Below, piece after piece: positions 51,051-59,431 of a stretch of 64,000 nucleotides of DNA; within the stretch, counting starts at the first letter, position 1; each line of letters begins with the position of its first letter. The DNA comes from SXVE01 sp036388895. GTDB taxonomy: Bacteria > Acidobacteriota > Blastocatellia > Pyrinomonadales > Pyrinomonadaceae. The stretch spans positions 1 through 64,000 of the forward strand of contig DASVQY010000002.1 in the NCBI GenBank assembly GCA_036388895.1, given 5' to 3'. Below the pieces are notes generated by a model. It was not told the origin of the DNA and did not search any database. It saw only the letters and a program-made list of their open reading frames with translations. Made by a program: the position numbers and the translations under genes.

Positions 51051-51095
51051 AGGCGGAGAGATTTTTTTATTTAAAGTCTCTCCGCTTTTACTTTT
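51051..51095 (+). terminator. Rho-independent terminator after the PilZ-like gene
   Basis: GCGGAGAGA (51053-51061) pairs with TCTCTCCGC (51077-51085) around a T-rich 15-nt loop, followed by TTTTACTTTTATA. It lies 30 nt past the stop codon. Confidence 0.85.
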
Positions 51096-51150
51096 ATAGA
51101 AAATATAGAAAAAGCCAACGAAAAAAAAATTCTCGGCATCTTTTTAGCAA

Positions 51151-52206
51151 ATGAAAAAGTTTTTACCCGCAATTTTAGTTTTATTTATTTTTCAATCCGT
51201 TTTTGCGCAGGAAAAGCCTCTGACTCAGGCTGAGTATGTAAAAAGGCTTTACGCCTCGCAGAAAAGCGCGGTCGAAAAGCAGGAATTGATCGAAATTATC
51301 AGGCAGCGCGGCATCAGTTTTGAACTCACGGACGGTCTGCGCGGTCTGACTCGTTCAAAAAGCGGGAATGACGAAGAATTGAAACGCGCTTTGGAAGAAG
51401 CCGAACGACGACGCCAGAATCCGACTGCCGCGAAACTGCCTTCAGCGAAAGAAGCTGCCGAAGTTTTGGAAAAAACGCGGACGAATACTTTAGCGGCAGT
51501 CGAAGAAATGCCTGATTTCGTGGTTAAACAGCAAATTCAAAGATCGGCGGCATATGCCGGAACAAATAATTTTCGCAATCTCGATAAACTTATCGTTGCG
51601 GTTAGCTATCGTTCGACCGGACAGGAAGATTATAAAGTTTTATCGCTCAACGGAATCGTTCAGGAGAATCCGAAATCAAAACAATCTTACGAAGAAGTCG
51701 GCGGAACCAGCTCGACAGGCGAATTCGTTTCGGTTCTGGCGACGATTTTCAAAACGGAAAGCGAAACTAAATTTAATTTAATTGATACCGACACGCTTCG
51801 CGGAAGACGAGCCATCGTTTTTGATTACGCAATAACGCGCGAAAAAGCCAAACAGAGAGTTACGGCTTCCGGTTATATAACTGATTCGGCAACGACCGGT
51901 ATGAAAGGAAAAATTTGGATTGACCGTGAAAATTCGCGGGTTTTGCGCGTCGAAAGCGAAGCGACCGAGCTGCCGGAAGCTTTTCCGATCAAATCGGCGA
52001 AAAGAACTATTGATTACGATTGGGTGACAATCTCTGAAGAAAAATATCTTCTGCCATCGCTTTCCGACGTGCGCCTTACTTTTCGTGAAAGCGGTAAAAT
52101 ATTTGAAACCAGAAACTTGATTCGTTTCAAAGAATACCAGAAATTCGGCACCGACGTTATTATTTTGGATGACGACAATGCGCCGATTCCCGAAGAAAAA
52201 CCTTAG
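51151..52206 (+). CDS. Exported hypothetical protein
   Basis: A 351-residue protein with a signal peptide (MKKFLPAILVLFIFQSVFAQ). The N-terminal third is charged and helical (LTQAEYVKRLYASQKSAVE, LKRALEEAERRRQ); the rest is beta-rich, with GRRAIVFDYAITREKAKQRV and GKIWIDRENSRVLRVESEA, which resembles the outer-membrane lipoprotein-sorting/LolA-like beta half in style. I do not recognise a family; similar proteins appear in acidobacterial genomes as far as I recall. It stands alone, with the small minus-strand gene downstream. Confidence 0.7.
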   Translation: MKKFLPAILVLFIFQSVFAQEKPLTQAEYVKRLYASQKSAVEKQELIEIIRQRGISFELTDGLRGLTRSKSGNDEELKRALEEAERRRQNPTAAKLPSAKEAAEVLEKTRTNTLAAVEEMPDFVVKQQIQRSAAYAGTNNFRNLDKLIVAVSYRSTGQEDYKVLSLNGIVQENPKSKQSYEEVGGTSSTGEFVSVLATIFKTESETKFNLIDTDTLRGRRAIVFDYAITREKAKQRVTASGYITDSATTGMKGKIWIDRENSRVLRVESEATELPEAFPIKSAKRTIDYDWVTISEEKYLLPSLSDVRLTFRESGKIFETRNLIRFKEYQKFGTDVIILDDDNAPIPEEKP

Positions 52207-52208
52207 TA

Positions 52209-52291
52209 TTTACATTTGTCATTTACCGATGAACAAAGAACTTTAGTGAGTTACCCTTGTCGGAATATTTATGTTAAATGACAAATGTAAA
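52209..52291. repeat. Perfect 17-bp inverted repeat after the exported hypothetical gene
   Basis: TTTACATTTGTCATTTA (52209-52225) and TAAATGACAAATGTAAA (52275-52291) are exact reverse complements with a 49-nt loop. It starts at once after the stop codon of the plus-strand gene and ends just before the stop of the small minus-strand gene, so it separates convergent transcripts. Confidence 0.85.
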
Positions 52292-52297
52292 CATTAT

Positions 52298-52438
52298 TCA
52301 CCAGGAAAAATAAGCGATCAAAGCGGGAACGATCAGCCATAATAATCCTTTTATAAGAAAAAACAAAAAGCCGATGAAGCCGAAGCGTTTTATTAGTTGG
52401 AGGATTGAGTGTTTTCTCTTCGCCGGGCTTTCTCGCAT
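52298..52438 (-). CDS. Small membrane protein of 46 residues
   Basis: A short ORF with ATG at 52436-52438 and TGA at 52298-52300. It starts MRESPAKRKHSILQLIKRFG, a basic amphipathic N-terminus, followed by a single long hydrophobic stretch ending LIVPALIAYFSW. The positive-inside pattern fits a single-pass inner-membrane protein. It fills an otherwise empty spacer between the convergent hypothetical gene and the divergent VanX-like gene. The ribosome-binding site is weak. No homologue can be recognised by eye, so function is unknown, but codon use and the clear topology make it likely real. Confidence 0.55.
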   Translation of the reverse strand: MRESPAKRKHSILQLIKRFGFIGFLFFLIKGLLWLIVPALIAYFSW

Positions 52439-52507
52439 AACATCAAATTAAACTATACTGAAAAGCTTTTCAAATTTTTCGGTAAAAACAGGTAAGAATT
52501 TCAAGTA

Positions 52508-53176
52508 ATGAAAAAATATTTTCGCCAATTTACCGCTTTCGCATTTTGTTTTATTCTTTACACTTCTGCCGTTTTCGCTCAGACAGCGCCGCCGCAGGAA
52601 AAAAACAAACGTGAGGCTGATTTGGTCGAACTCGTCACGCTCGATAAAACGATAAAACTCGATATTCGCTACGCTACGGATAACAATTTCGTCGGCAGAA
52701 CGGTTTACCCGGAAGCGCGCGCGTTTCTGCAAAAACCCGCCGCGAAAGCACTGCTTCGCGCTCATAAAAAACTTAAAAAACAGGGTTTAGGAGTCGTAAT
52801 TTTCGACGGTTATCGTCCCTGGTCCATCACAAAACTTTTCTGGGAAGTGACGCCAGAAGACAAGCGCAAATTCGTCGCCGATCCAGCAAAAGGCTCTAAA
52901 CATAATCGCGGATGCGCCGTTGATTTGAGTCTTTACGATTTAAAGACGGGAAAACTCGTTCCGATGCCTTCCGGTTACGATGAATTTTCCGAACGCGCCT
53001 CGCCCGAATACAAAGGCGGAACCGAACAGGAGCGCGCGAATCGTGATTTGTTAAGAAAGACGATGGAAGAGGAAGATTTTATTGTAAACGCTAACGAATG
53101 GTGGCATTTCGATTATAAAGATTGGGAAAAATACGCGATTTACGATATTTCTTTTTCGGAAGCAGGAAAAAAATAA
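52508..53176 (+). CDS. Exported D-alanyl-D-alanine dipeptidase (VanX-like, M15D)
   Basis: A 222-residue protein with a signal peptide (FCFILYTSAVFAQ). Zinc ligands and catalytic residues of M15D are visible: SKHNRGCAVDLSLYD (SxHxxGxAxD) and NEWWHFDY (ExxH). DIRYATDNNFVGRTVYPEA and VIFDGYRPWS complete the family pattern. It hydrolyses D-Ala-D-Ala, in peptidoglycan recycling or in glycopeptide resistance if paired with VanH/VanA, which are absent here. An exported form argues for cell-wall turnover or scavenging. Confidence 0.92.
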   Translation: MKKYFRQFTAFAFCFILYTSAVFAQTAPPQEKNKREADLVELVTLDKTIKLDIRYATDNNFVGRTVYPEARAFLQKPAAKALLRAHKKLKKQGLGVVIFDGYRPWSITKLFWEVTPEDKRKFVADPAKGSKHNRGCAVDLSLYDLKTGKLVPMPSGYDEFSERASPEYKGGTEQERANRDLLRKTMEEEDFIVNANEWWHFDYKDWEKYAIYDISFSEAGKK

Positions 53177-53202
53177 AAAACAAATTCGAGCGATTCTTAT
53201 AA

Positions 53203-53251
53203 AAATAAAAGGCAAAGTTTAGAAGAGATTTCCGCGCTTTGCCTTTTATTT
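53203..53251. terminator. Bidirectional terminator with perfect 15-bp stem
   Basis: AAATAAAAGGCAAAG (53203-53217) and CTTTGCCTTTTATTT (53237-53251) are exact reverse complements with a 19-nt loop. It lies between the convergent VanX-like and YceI genes and has A/T-rich ends on both sides, so it can serve both. Confidence 0.92.
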
Positions 53252-53267
53252 CGTTTATTTTTCCGCA

Positions 53268-53933
53268 TTAAGGCGTAGCTTTCATCATATTTCCTTCGAT
53301 ATTTAAAACAACCTTGATATCGTCGGACAGCATTGCCACGCCGTTGGGCATATTGCTGCCGTAATTGACGCCGAAATCGCGGCGATTAATCGTAGTTTCC
53401 GCCGTTACGCCTACTTTCGTCGAACGCTCGTCTTTAACGAAACCGACGACATCGAAAGGAAATGAAATTTGTTTTGTAACGCCTCTCATCGTTAAATCGC
53501 CGGTCAGCATCCAGCTTTTGCCTTTTTTCTCGACTTTCGTGCTTTTGAAAGTCATATCCGGATATTTTTCGACTTCAAAAAAATCTGCTTTTCGCAAATG
53601 CTCGTCGCGGCGGGCAACGCCGGTGTCAACACTTGTCGTTTTCGCGGTAAATTCGACCGAAGATTTTGTCACGTCCTTTCCGTCGTATTTTATCGCACCC
53701 GTGAAATCGCGGAAATAACCGGGAACGTCAACGAGTCCCATATGTTTGACCCGAAAGCCGATTGAACTGTGTGCTTTATCAAAACTATAAGTTCCGGTTG
53801 ATTCTTCGGGCGTAAGTTTGTCACTTACGGAAAATCTTTCGATGATGCCTGCGTTCTTCGCGCTCGTGCCGAAATTTGAAACTATTAACAAAGCGAACAA
53901 TAAAATTCCGATTGAAAACGAAATTCTTTTCAT
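53268..53933 (-). CDS. YceI family exported lipid-binding-like protein
   Basis: A 221-residue protein with a signal peptide (ILLFALLIVSNFGTSA) and a YceI beta-barrel domain: TYSFDKAHSSIGFRVKHMGLV, DVPGYFRDFTGAI, DTGVARRDEHLRKADFFEVEKYPDMTF and the late TINRRDFGVNYGSNMP. YceI-type proteins bind isoprenoid or lipid-like molecules; several are induced by stress or base. No cytochrome b561 gene is adjacent, which is otherwise a common neighbour. Confidence 0.94.
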   Translation of the reverse strand: MKRISFSIGILLFALLIVSNFGTSAKNAGIIERFSVSDKLTPEESTGTYSFDKAHSSIGFRVKHMGLVDVPGYFRDFTGAIKYDGKDVTKSSVEFTAKTTSVDTGVARRDEHLRKADFFEVEKYPDMTFKSTKVEKKGKSWMLTGDLTMRGVTKQISFPFDVVGFVKDERSTKVGVTAETTINRRDFGVNYGSNMPNGVAMLSDDIKVVLNIEGNMMKATP

Positions 53934-54062
53934 TTAATTTTCTCCTTTTTTACAACTGAATAATGCGGTGAATTTATAAGATGCAAAAAGATTATAAATG
54001 TGTAGCGGATAATTGACAATTTTCCAGCCAATTATCCGTTTAATTTAAAGACAATCGCAGAG

Positions 54063-54668
54063 TTATTTTTTACCGTTGAGAAACTGCGCCGTAATTTCGG
54101 CAACACGTCTTCCCTGCAAACGCGCCGCTGTCCGGGCGATTTCGTCCGGGTCAAGCTGTCCGTTATTTGAAGTAAATGAAGCACCGTACGGATTGCCGGA
54201 CTGAAATTGACTCGCTTCGACATAACCCGGAGAAACAATAATCATTCCGTAATGATAAAACACCGTGTTAATTGCCAGAATCGTAGCTTCCTGTCCGCCG
54301 TGCAGAGTCGCCGTCGTCGCGAAAGACGAGCCGATTTTATTGACCAGCGCGCCTCTCGCCCAGAGAGCTCCGGTTTGATCTAAAAAATTTTTAAGCTGTG
54401 CCGAAGGCAAACCGTAACGCGTCGGCGATCCTAAAATCACCGCGTCCGCCCACTCTAAATCGTCGTTTGTCGCTTCTCTTATGCCGGAGGTTTCTTCGAT
54501 GTGCTGTTTCCAGGTCGGATTGTTTCCCCAAACCTCATCCGGCGCCGTTTCTTTCACTTTTAATAAACGCGTTTCCGCGCCGGCTTCACGCGCGCCGGCT
54601 TCGACCGCCTCCGCCAACTGATGCGTCGTTCCCGTCTGACTGTAATAAATAACCGCAACTTTCGCCAT
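54063..54668 (-). CDS. wrbA: NAD(P)H:quinone oxidoreductase WrbA
   Basis: A 201-residue flavodoxin-like enzyme that reduces quinones with two electrons. The FMN-binding loop is VIYYSQTGTTHQLAEAV; VILGSPTRYGLPSAQLKNFLDQTG (first 20 residues suffice) and TATLHGGQEATILAI are diagnostic for WrbA. The start is the ATG at 54666-54668 with GGAGAT upstream; the reading frame remains open for a further 54 codons upstream without coding character. It stands alone, divergent from queA. Confidence 0.94.
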   Translation of the reverse strand: MAKVAVIYYSQTGTTHQLAEAVEAGAREAGAETRLLKVKETAPDEVWGNNPTWKQHIEETSGIREATNDDLEWADAVILGSPTRYGLPSAQLKNFLDQTGALWARGALVNKIGSSFATTATLHGGQEATILAINTVFYHYGMIIVSPGYVEASQFQSGNPYGASFTSNNGQLDPDEIARTAARLQGRRVAEITAQFLNGKK

Positions 54669-54909
54669 TAAAGTATCTCCTTTTGTTTGTGTATTTTGAA
54701 AATAATAATAAACCTTTTGTAAAACGAAAAACAATTCTCCGGTTAAAACAATTCGAGAATTTTCTTTATTTTTAATGAAAGAGAAGCTTGGAAATTTACA
54801 AACTTCTTCTGCAAAACACGCAAAAACCATTCACGCTTTTAATCTTGAATTTTGCATATAAAAAGTAAAACTTGAAACTCAAAACCCGAAACTTTATTCT
54901 TTTTTACTT

Positions 54910-55941
54910 ATGCAGATTTCCGATTACGAATTTGAATTGCCAGACGAATTAATCGCGCAGAAGCCTCTGGAAAACCGCGAAAATTCGCGAATGCTTTTTG
55001 TAAGTCGTTCCGAAAAAAACTGGCGCGATGAACATTTTTATAATTTTCCGTCATTTTTGCTCGAAGACGATGTTTTAGTTTTGAATAACACAAAGGTTTT
55101 TCCGGCGCGTCTTTTGGGAGAATCCGAAACCGGCGCGAAAATTGAAGTTTTTCTGGTCGAAGAAGTCGAACAGAATATATGGGAAACTTTGGCGCGACCG
55201 GCTAAGCGCTTAAAAGTCGGTAAAAAAATAACTTTTGACGAAAACTTATCGGCGGAAGTTATCGAAAAATCAGAAGAAGGCAGAGTTTTTATTCGTTTTT
55301 ACACAAACGGAAATTTCGATGAGATTATTGATCGGATCGGAAAAACTCCGCTGCCTCCGTATATCAAACGCGAAAGCGAAAATTCGGACGAAGATCGCGA
55401 ACGTTACCAAACGGTTTTCGCCAAACAGCGCGGAGCTATTGCCGCGCCGACCGCCGGTCTTCATTTCACGCCGCGAATTTTGGAAGATATAAAAAACCGC
55501 GGCATTTCCGTAACGGAAATAACGCTGCACGTCGGTTATGGGACTTTTGAGCCGGTTCGCGTCGAAGATTTGTCGAAACACATGGTTTTACCCGAAAACT
55601 ACGAAATAAGCGAACAAACTGCGGAAATATTAAATCGTGCAAAATCCGAAAATCGTCGCATAATCGCCGTCGGAACGACGACGACTCGCACTTTAGAATC
55701 GGCAATTTCAAACGATAAAAAGTTTTACGCCGGAAAAAATCAAGCGAATTTAACGATCACGCCGAATTATAAATTTCGGGCAATTGACGGACTTTTGACG
55801 AATTTTCATCTTCCGCAATCTTCTCTGCTGGTTTTAGTTTCAACTTTTGGCGGTCACGAACTTATAATGAATGCATACCGGCACGCCGTCGCCGCAGGGT
55901 ACCGTTTTTACAGTTACGGCGATTGTATGCTGATTATTTAG
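54910..55941 (+). CDS. queA: tRNA preQ1-34 S-adenosylmethionine ribosyltransferase-isomerase QueA
   Basis: A 343-residue enzyme that adds the epoxycyclopentanediol to preQ1 in tRNA (queuosine synthesis). Motifs: FELPDELIAQKPLENRENSRML, VLNNTKVFPARLLG, the central AAPTAGLHFTP, GYGTFEPVRVEDLSKH, and the C-terminal LLTNFHLPQSSLLVLVSTFGG (trim the final G to stay in length). All are present, so it should be active. A 9-nt word repeat begins at its TAG stop. No tgt or queF gene is nearby. Confidence 0.96.
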   Translation: MQISDYEFELPDELIAQKPLENRENSRMLFVSRSEKNWRDEHFYNFPSFLLEDDVLVLNNTKVFPARLLGESETGAKIEVFLVEEVEQNIWETLARPAKRLKVGKKITFDENLSAEVIEKSEEGRVFIRFYTNGNFDEIIDRIGKTPLPPYIKRESENSDEDRERYQTVFAKQRGAIAAPTAGLHFTPRILEDIKNRGISVTEITLHVGYGTFEPVRVEDLSKHMVLPENYEISEQTAEILNRAKSENRRIIAVGTTTTRTLESAISNDKKFYAGKNQANLTITPNYKFRAIDGLLTNFHLPQSSLLVLVSTFGGHELIMNAYRHAVAAGYRFYSYGDCMLII

Positions 55942-56012
55942 TTTATTGAGTTCATTGGGTTTATTGGGAAAAAGAATTTTCTCTCACTCAACGAACTCAA
56001 CGAACTTTCGAT
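55937..56012. repeat. AGTTTATTG nonamer inverted repeat after queA
   Basis: Words AGTTTATTG, AGTTCATTG, GGTTTATTG (55939-55967) face ACTCAACGA, ACTCAACGA (about 55985-56005) across a T-rich loop. The nonamer is the one used between rpsP, khpA and rimM at the other end of the window. It fills the space from the queA stop codon to the acetyltransferase start. Confidence 0.82.
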
Positions 56013-56015
56013 TTT

Positions 56016-56549
56016 ATGGCTGTTCTGCAAACAATTCGCAATTTTTTCTCTCACGATGCGGAGAAAGAGCCGGAAATTATCGTCCCTGCGCCGCCGTGCG
56101 AATATGATATCCGTCTGCTTACTGACCGCCATCAAAAAGAAGTAATGCAGCTTAATCTTCGCTGTTTTAAGGACGGCGAAAATTACACGCGCCATACTTT
56201 TGCTTATCTGCTCGGCGATCCGAAAACTTTGAGTTATCGAACTATTACGCCCGAAGGTAAGATGGTCGGTTTCGTTTTTGTAATGCTGAGCGAAAACGGA
56301 ACGGGACATTTGACGACTATCGGAGTCGCGCCTGAACATCGGCGGCGCGGTTTGGCTGAAAAACTTCTTAAACACGTCGAGGAAGCATTGCGCCGCCGTG
56401 ACGTAAACACGATTATGCTCGAAGTTCGCGTGAGCAATACCGGAGCGCAGAACCTTTACCGAAACCTCGGATATTCTATTGTTCAGCGCGTCCCAAATTA
56501 CTACAACAACGGCGAAGATTGCTTTTTAATGGTTAAATCGCTTTATTAA
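56016..56549 (+). CDS. GNAT acetyltransferase, RimI-like
   Basis: A 177-residue protein. The GNAT core starts near residue 30 (DIRLLTDRHQKEVMQLNLRCF), with the acetyl-CoA binding loop TTIGVAPEHRRRGLAEKLL and VSNTGAQNLYRNLGYSIVQRVPNYY, all typical of RimI (ribosomal S18 N-acetylase). The first 25 residues (LQTIRNFFSHDAEKEPEIIVP) are an extra amphipathic segment. Annotated as RimI-like because the substrate is not certain. It is between queA and thiE, likely in one plus-strand operon with them. Confidence 0.85.
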   Translation: MAVLQTIRNFFSHDAEKEPEIIVPAPPCEYDIRLLTDRHQKEVMQLNLRCFKDGENYTRHTFAYLLGDPKTLSYRTITPEGKMVGFVFVMLSENGTGHLTTIGVAPEHRRRGLAEKLLKHVEEALRRRDVNTIMLEVRVSNTGAQNLYRNLGYSIVQRVPNYYNNGEDCFLMVKSLY

Positions 56550-56611
56550 TTTAAGATTTAAGTCTCACGAAAAACTTTAAAGCTTTGAATTAGAATATTG
56601 AGCATTGAATT

Positions 56612-57232
56612 TTGAATTTATTACTGCCGAAAATTTATCCAATTACCGACGTTCGTTTGTCTAAACTTTCACACGCTGAGCAAGTGGAAAAACTCATCCA
56701 AGGCGGCGCGAAATTTATACAACTGCGCGAAAAATACGCTTCCCCAAACGAGTTCTACGAATCTGCCGAGAAAGCAATAAAAATTGCGCGCGAACACAAC
56801 GTAAAAATTATCATTAATGACCGGGTTGACATCGCTTTGGCTTTGAAAGCCGACGGCGTTCATCTCGGTCAGGACGATCTGCCGCCCGCCGAAGCCAGAA
56901 AAATTTTAGGGAAAAAGGCGATTATCGGTTTTTCAACTCACAATACAGAACAGGCGATTTCAGCCGTTCGGCTTCCGATTGATTATCTGGCAATCGGTCC
57001 GATTTACTCGACAAAATCAAAGCAAAATCCCGATCCGGTTGTCGGCGTTGAAGGCTTAAAAAAAGTGCGCGAAGCAATCGGTAATTTTCCGCTCGTTGCA
57101 ATCGGCGGGATAACTCTGAGTAATTTGCACGAAGTCTTTAAAGCGGGCGCTGATTCCGCCGCAATAATCAGCGGTCTTTTCTCTGACACGGATAGAATTG
57201 ATGAAAATTTTAAGTCGCTTTCATCACGTTAA
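56612..57232 (+). CDS. thiE: Thiamine phosphate synthase
   Basis: A 206-residue TIM barrel that joins HMP-PP and HET-P. Family residues visible: KFIQLREKYAS (Gln-Leu-Arg for HMP-PP binding), IINDRVDIALALKADGVHLG, FSTHNTEQA (Ser-Thr-His), YLAIGPIYSTKSKQNPDPV and VAIGGIT. The start is TTG at 56612; a later in-frame ATG would cut into the barrel. No other thi gene or TPP riboswitch is seen upstream. Confidence 0.95.
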   Translation: MNLLLPKIYPITDVRLSKLSHAEQVEKLIQGGAKFIQLREKYASPNEFYESAEKAIKIAREHNVKIIINDRVDIALALKADGVHLGQDDLPPAEARKILGKKAIIGFSTHNTEQAISAVRLPIDYLAIGPIYSTKSKQNPDPVVGVEGLKKVREAIGNFPLVAIGGITLSNLHEVFKAGADSAAIISGLFSDTDRIDENFKSLSSR

Positions 57233-57239
57233 GCCATTG

Positions 57240-57260
57240 TTGATAAAAATTGTTTATCAA
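57240..57260. promoter_or_regulatory. 8-bp inverted repeat upstream of pilT
   Basis: TTGATAAA (57240-57247) and TTTATCAA (57253-57260) are exact reverse complements with a 5-nt loop, located 126 nt before the pilT start and 7 nt after the thiE stop. It may be a hairpin ending thiE or a regulator site for pilT. Confidence 0.35.
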
Positions 57261-57385
57261 AGTTAAAAAACTACTTGCCTTTTCGTGTAATATTGCGTAA
57301 AAATAGAGTAGCTGAAAAATTCAGCTTAGCTATATTCACAACTTAATCCCGCCTTCTTAATTTCCCCGAGGAGTTAATCCAACCG

Positions 57386-58585
57386 ATGAGTTTGCTTGAT
57401 GTAACGCCGATCATAGAGCATATGCTGCTCACTTCCGATAATGTCAGCGATTTAAATTTTTCAACCGGACAAAAACCGCAGGTCGAAATCAGCGGAAGTT
57501 TGTATTCTTCAACGCCGCTCGGTTTAGGAAAATTGACCGGTTATCAAACCGAAATGATCGCGATGTCAATTTTGCGCGACAACGCGGAAGCTGCCCGTCA
57601 TCTCGCCAATTACGGAACGGCTGATTTGAGTTACGCGTTGCCGGGTCGCTGCCGTTTTCGCGTCAATATCTTTCAACAGCGTGGTTCGTATTCGATTGTA
57701 ATGCGCGTCATTCCGCATGAAGTTCCGAGTTTTGAATCATTAAATGTTCCACCGCAGCTCGCCGATATTTGTAATATTCGCAACGGCATCGTTCTGGTTA
57801 CCGGACCGACCGGATCGGGAAAAAGTTCGACGCTCGCCGCCGTTATTGACCGCATCAACGAAACCAAAAGCTATCACATCGTGACGATTGAAGACCCGAT
57901 AGAATTTCTTCACACGCATAAAAAATGCACGATCAATCAGCGCGAAGTCGGTTCCGACACAAAAGATTTCGCGTCGGCTCTGCGCGCCGCTTTGCGCCAG
58001 GCACCGAAAGTCATTCTGGTCGGTGAGATGCGCGACCTCGAAACGGCGGAAATCGCACTCGAAGCCGCTGAAACCGGACATCTCGTTTTATCAACGCTGC
58101 ACACGATTGACGCTTCAAAAACCGTTGACCGCATCATCGGTTTATATCCGAAAAACGAGGAAAAAATTATTCGCACGCGGCTTGCGCAAACTTTTCGATA
58201 CATTATTTCGCAGCGGTTGATTCCGCGAGCAGACGGTAAGGGACGCGTTGCCGCAGTCGAAATTTTGAAATCGAATCCGCGAACGCGCGAATACATCGAA
58301 AAGGGCGAATCAGACGGCAAAACCCTGCTCGATGCGATGCGCGACGGCGAAATTGACGGAATGCAGGACTTTGACACAGTAATCAAGCAAATGATTACCA
58401 ACAAAACCATTTCGCTTGAAGACGGTCTTTCGTTTGCGACAAATCAAAATAATCTCTTACTGCAATTAAACGGATTATCTTCAACCGAAGATTACAACAA
58501 TGCCAAACCTTTGCCGAAATCAATGGCGATCAACCCCGTTCCTCCGCCGACGCCGAGAAATTCCGTGCTCGATATGATCGAGTAA
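57386..58585 (+). CDS. pilT: Type IVa pilus retraction ATPase PilT
   Basis: A 399-residue GspE-family ATPase that powers pilus retraction and twitching. Walker A is GPTGSGKSST (about residue 146), Asp box TIEDPIEFLHTHK, Walker B VILVGEMRDLETAEIAL, and the His box TGHLVLSTLHTIDASKTVDR. GEMRD for the usual GEIRD is a small variation. It is likely to work with the pilin genes at 40.4-44 kb. PilU-type paralogues have a similar pattern, so PilT/PilU is not fully resolved. Its gene ends on a TAA that touches a heptamer hairpin. Confidence 0.92.
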   Translation: MSLLDVTPIIEHMLLTSDNVSDLNFSTGQKPQVEISGSLYSSTPLGLGKLTGYQTEMIAMSILRDNAEAARHLANYGTADLSYALPGRCRFRVNIFQQRGSYSIVMRVIPHEVPSFESLNVPPQLADICNIRNGIVLVTGPTGSGKSSTLAAVIDRINETKSYHIVTIEDPIEFLHTHKKCTINQREVGSDTKDFASALRAALRQAPKVILVGEMRDLETAEIALEAAETGHLVLSTLHTIDASKTVDRIIGLYPKNEEKIIRTRLAQTFRYIISQRLIPRADGKGRVAAVEILKSNPRTREYIEKGESDGKTLLDAMRDGEIDGMQDFDTVIKQMITNKTISLEDGLSFATNQNNLLLQLNGLSSTEDYNNAKPLPKSMAINPVPPPTPRNSVLDMIE

Positions 58586-58682
58586 GCAGGTAGAAGATAG
58601 TAGTTAGTAAACATCTATTTTTCAATTTACTAACTACTATCTTCTACCTGCTATCTACTATCTACTACCTACTATCTTCTAA
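58585..58682. repeat. Perfect 27-bp inverted repeat plus CTACTAT heptamers after pilT
   Basis: AGCAGGTAGAAGATAGTAGT (start of the left arm, 58585-58611) and its reverse complement (58626-58652) match exactly over 27 bp with a 14-nt loop. Four more TACTATC-type heptamers continue to 58682. It begins at the last base of the pilT stop codon and ends at the next gene's start codon region. This is the longest exact arm in the window. Confidence 0.95.
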
Positions 58683-58686
58683 AACT

Positions 58687-59418
58687 ATGATAATACGTTG
58701 CGATAATTGTTCCGTTTCTCTGCAGCTCGACGAATCGAAAATTCCGGGAGGAAATTTTACGGTTCGCTGTCCGCGCTGCCAAAATATGATTCGCGTGCAA
58801 AAAGGGGCGAAAGGTCACGGTTCTTCGACCGTTCAGCATCTCGAAGCCAACAAACCGGCTCCGGCGGTCGAGAACGGGACGCAGCAATTTGCGGCAAAAG
58901 AATCGGAATTTCAAATAAATTCGGCTTTAAAGGCTTTGCTTTCTGCTTTGAAAACAGAAAATACCGTTTTGAGCGTTGACGACGAAAAAAGCGAAAAGCC
59001 GCGCCGCGTTTTATTGTGTCTGGGTCAGAAACGCGAAGAAGTGGCGAAAAAATTATCCGAAGCCGGTTATAAAGTTTATATCGCGCAAAAACCCGCTCAG
59101 GCGAACGAACGCCTTCGGGAAGGAAAAACCGAAATTGTTATTTTTTCGCCGGATTTCGCGGCTGAGTTCGGCGGCGCGGCAATTCTGCAGCAGAAAGCAA
59201 ACGCGATGTATTCATCTGAAAGGCGCAGACTTTTTCTCGTTTCGCTCGAAGACGGCGGAGCGACAATGAATGCTCACGAAGCTTTTCTGCGTAATTTGAA
59301 TTTAATCGTTAATACAAATGATATTCCGCAGCTTCCGCTTATACTAAACCGCGCCTTGCGTGATTTTAACGACCTTTATCATTATTTAAATAAGGCTTTG
59401 GGGTTCGAGCCGATTTAA
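58687..59418 (+). CDS. MJ0042-type zinc-finger protein with a pseudo-receiver domain
   Basis: A 243-residue protein. Residues 1-45 are an MJ0042-type zinc finger (IIRCDNCSVSLQLDESKIPG, VRCPRCQNMIRVQKG). A linker follows, then a response-regulator-like alpha/beta part from about 97 (RRVLLCLGQKREEVAKKLSE, EAGYKVYIAQKPAQA, IVIFSPDFAAEFGG) in which the usual phosphoacceptor Asp region reads FSPDF. It may be a degenerate receiver. It follows pilT on the same strand after the hairpin, so it could regulate pilus function, but no direct evidence shows that. Confidence 0.7.
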   Translation: MIIRCDNCSVSLQLDESKIPGGNFTVRCPRCQNMIRVQKGAKGHGSSTVQHLEANKPAPAVENGTQQFAAKESEFQINSALKALLSALKTENTVLSVDDEKSEKPRRVLLCLGQKREEVAKKLSEAGYKVYIAQKPAQANERLREGKTEIVIFSPDFAAEFGGAAILQQKANAMYSSERRRLFLVSLEDGGATMNAHEAFLRNLNLIVNTNDIPQLPLILNRALRDFNDLYHYLNKALGFEPI

Positions 59419-59431
59419 AGCTCAAAAATTT

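Noticed and set aside
52508..53176. Vancomycin resistance operon
   Set aside because: The VanX-like gene is exported and alone; no VanH, VanA, VanR or VanS genes accompany it, and the VanZ-like gene is 45 kb away.
54669..54830. Possible 54-residue N-terminal extension of WrbA
   Set aside because: The frame is open but the residues lack WrbA similarity, and the ATG at 54666-54668 has a clear GGAGAT ribosome-binding site.
56550..56611. TPP riboswitch before thiE
   Set aside because: The spacer is only about 60 nt, with TTGAATT-type words and no CUGAGA-like core.
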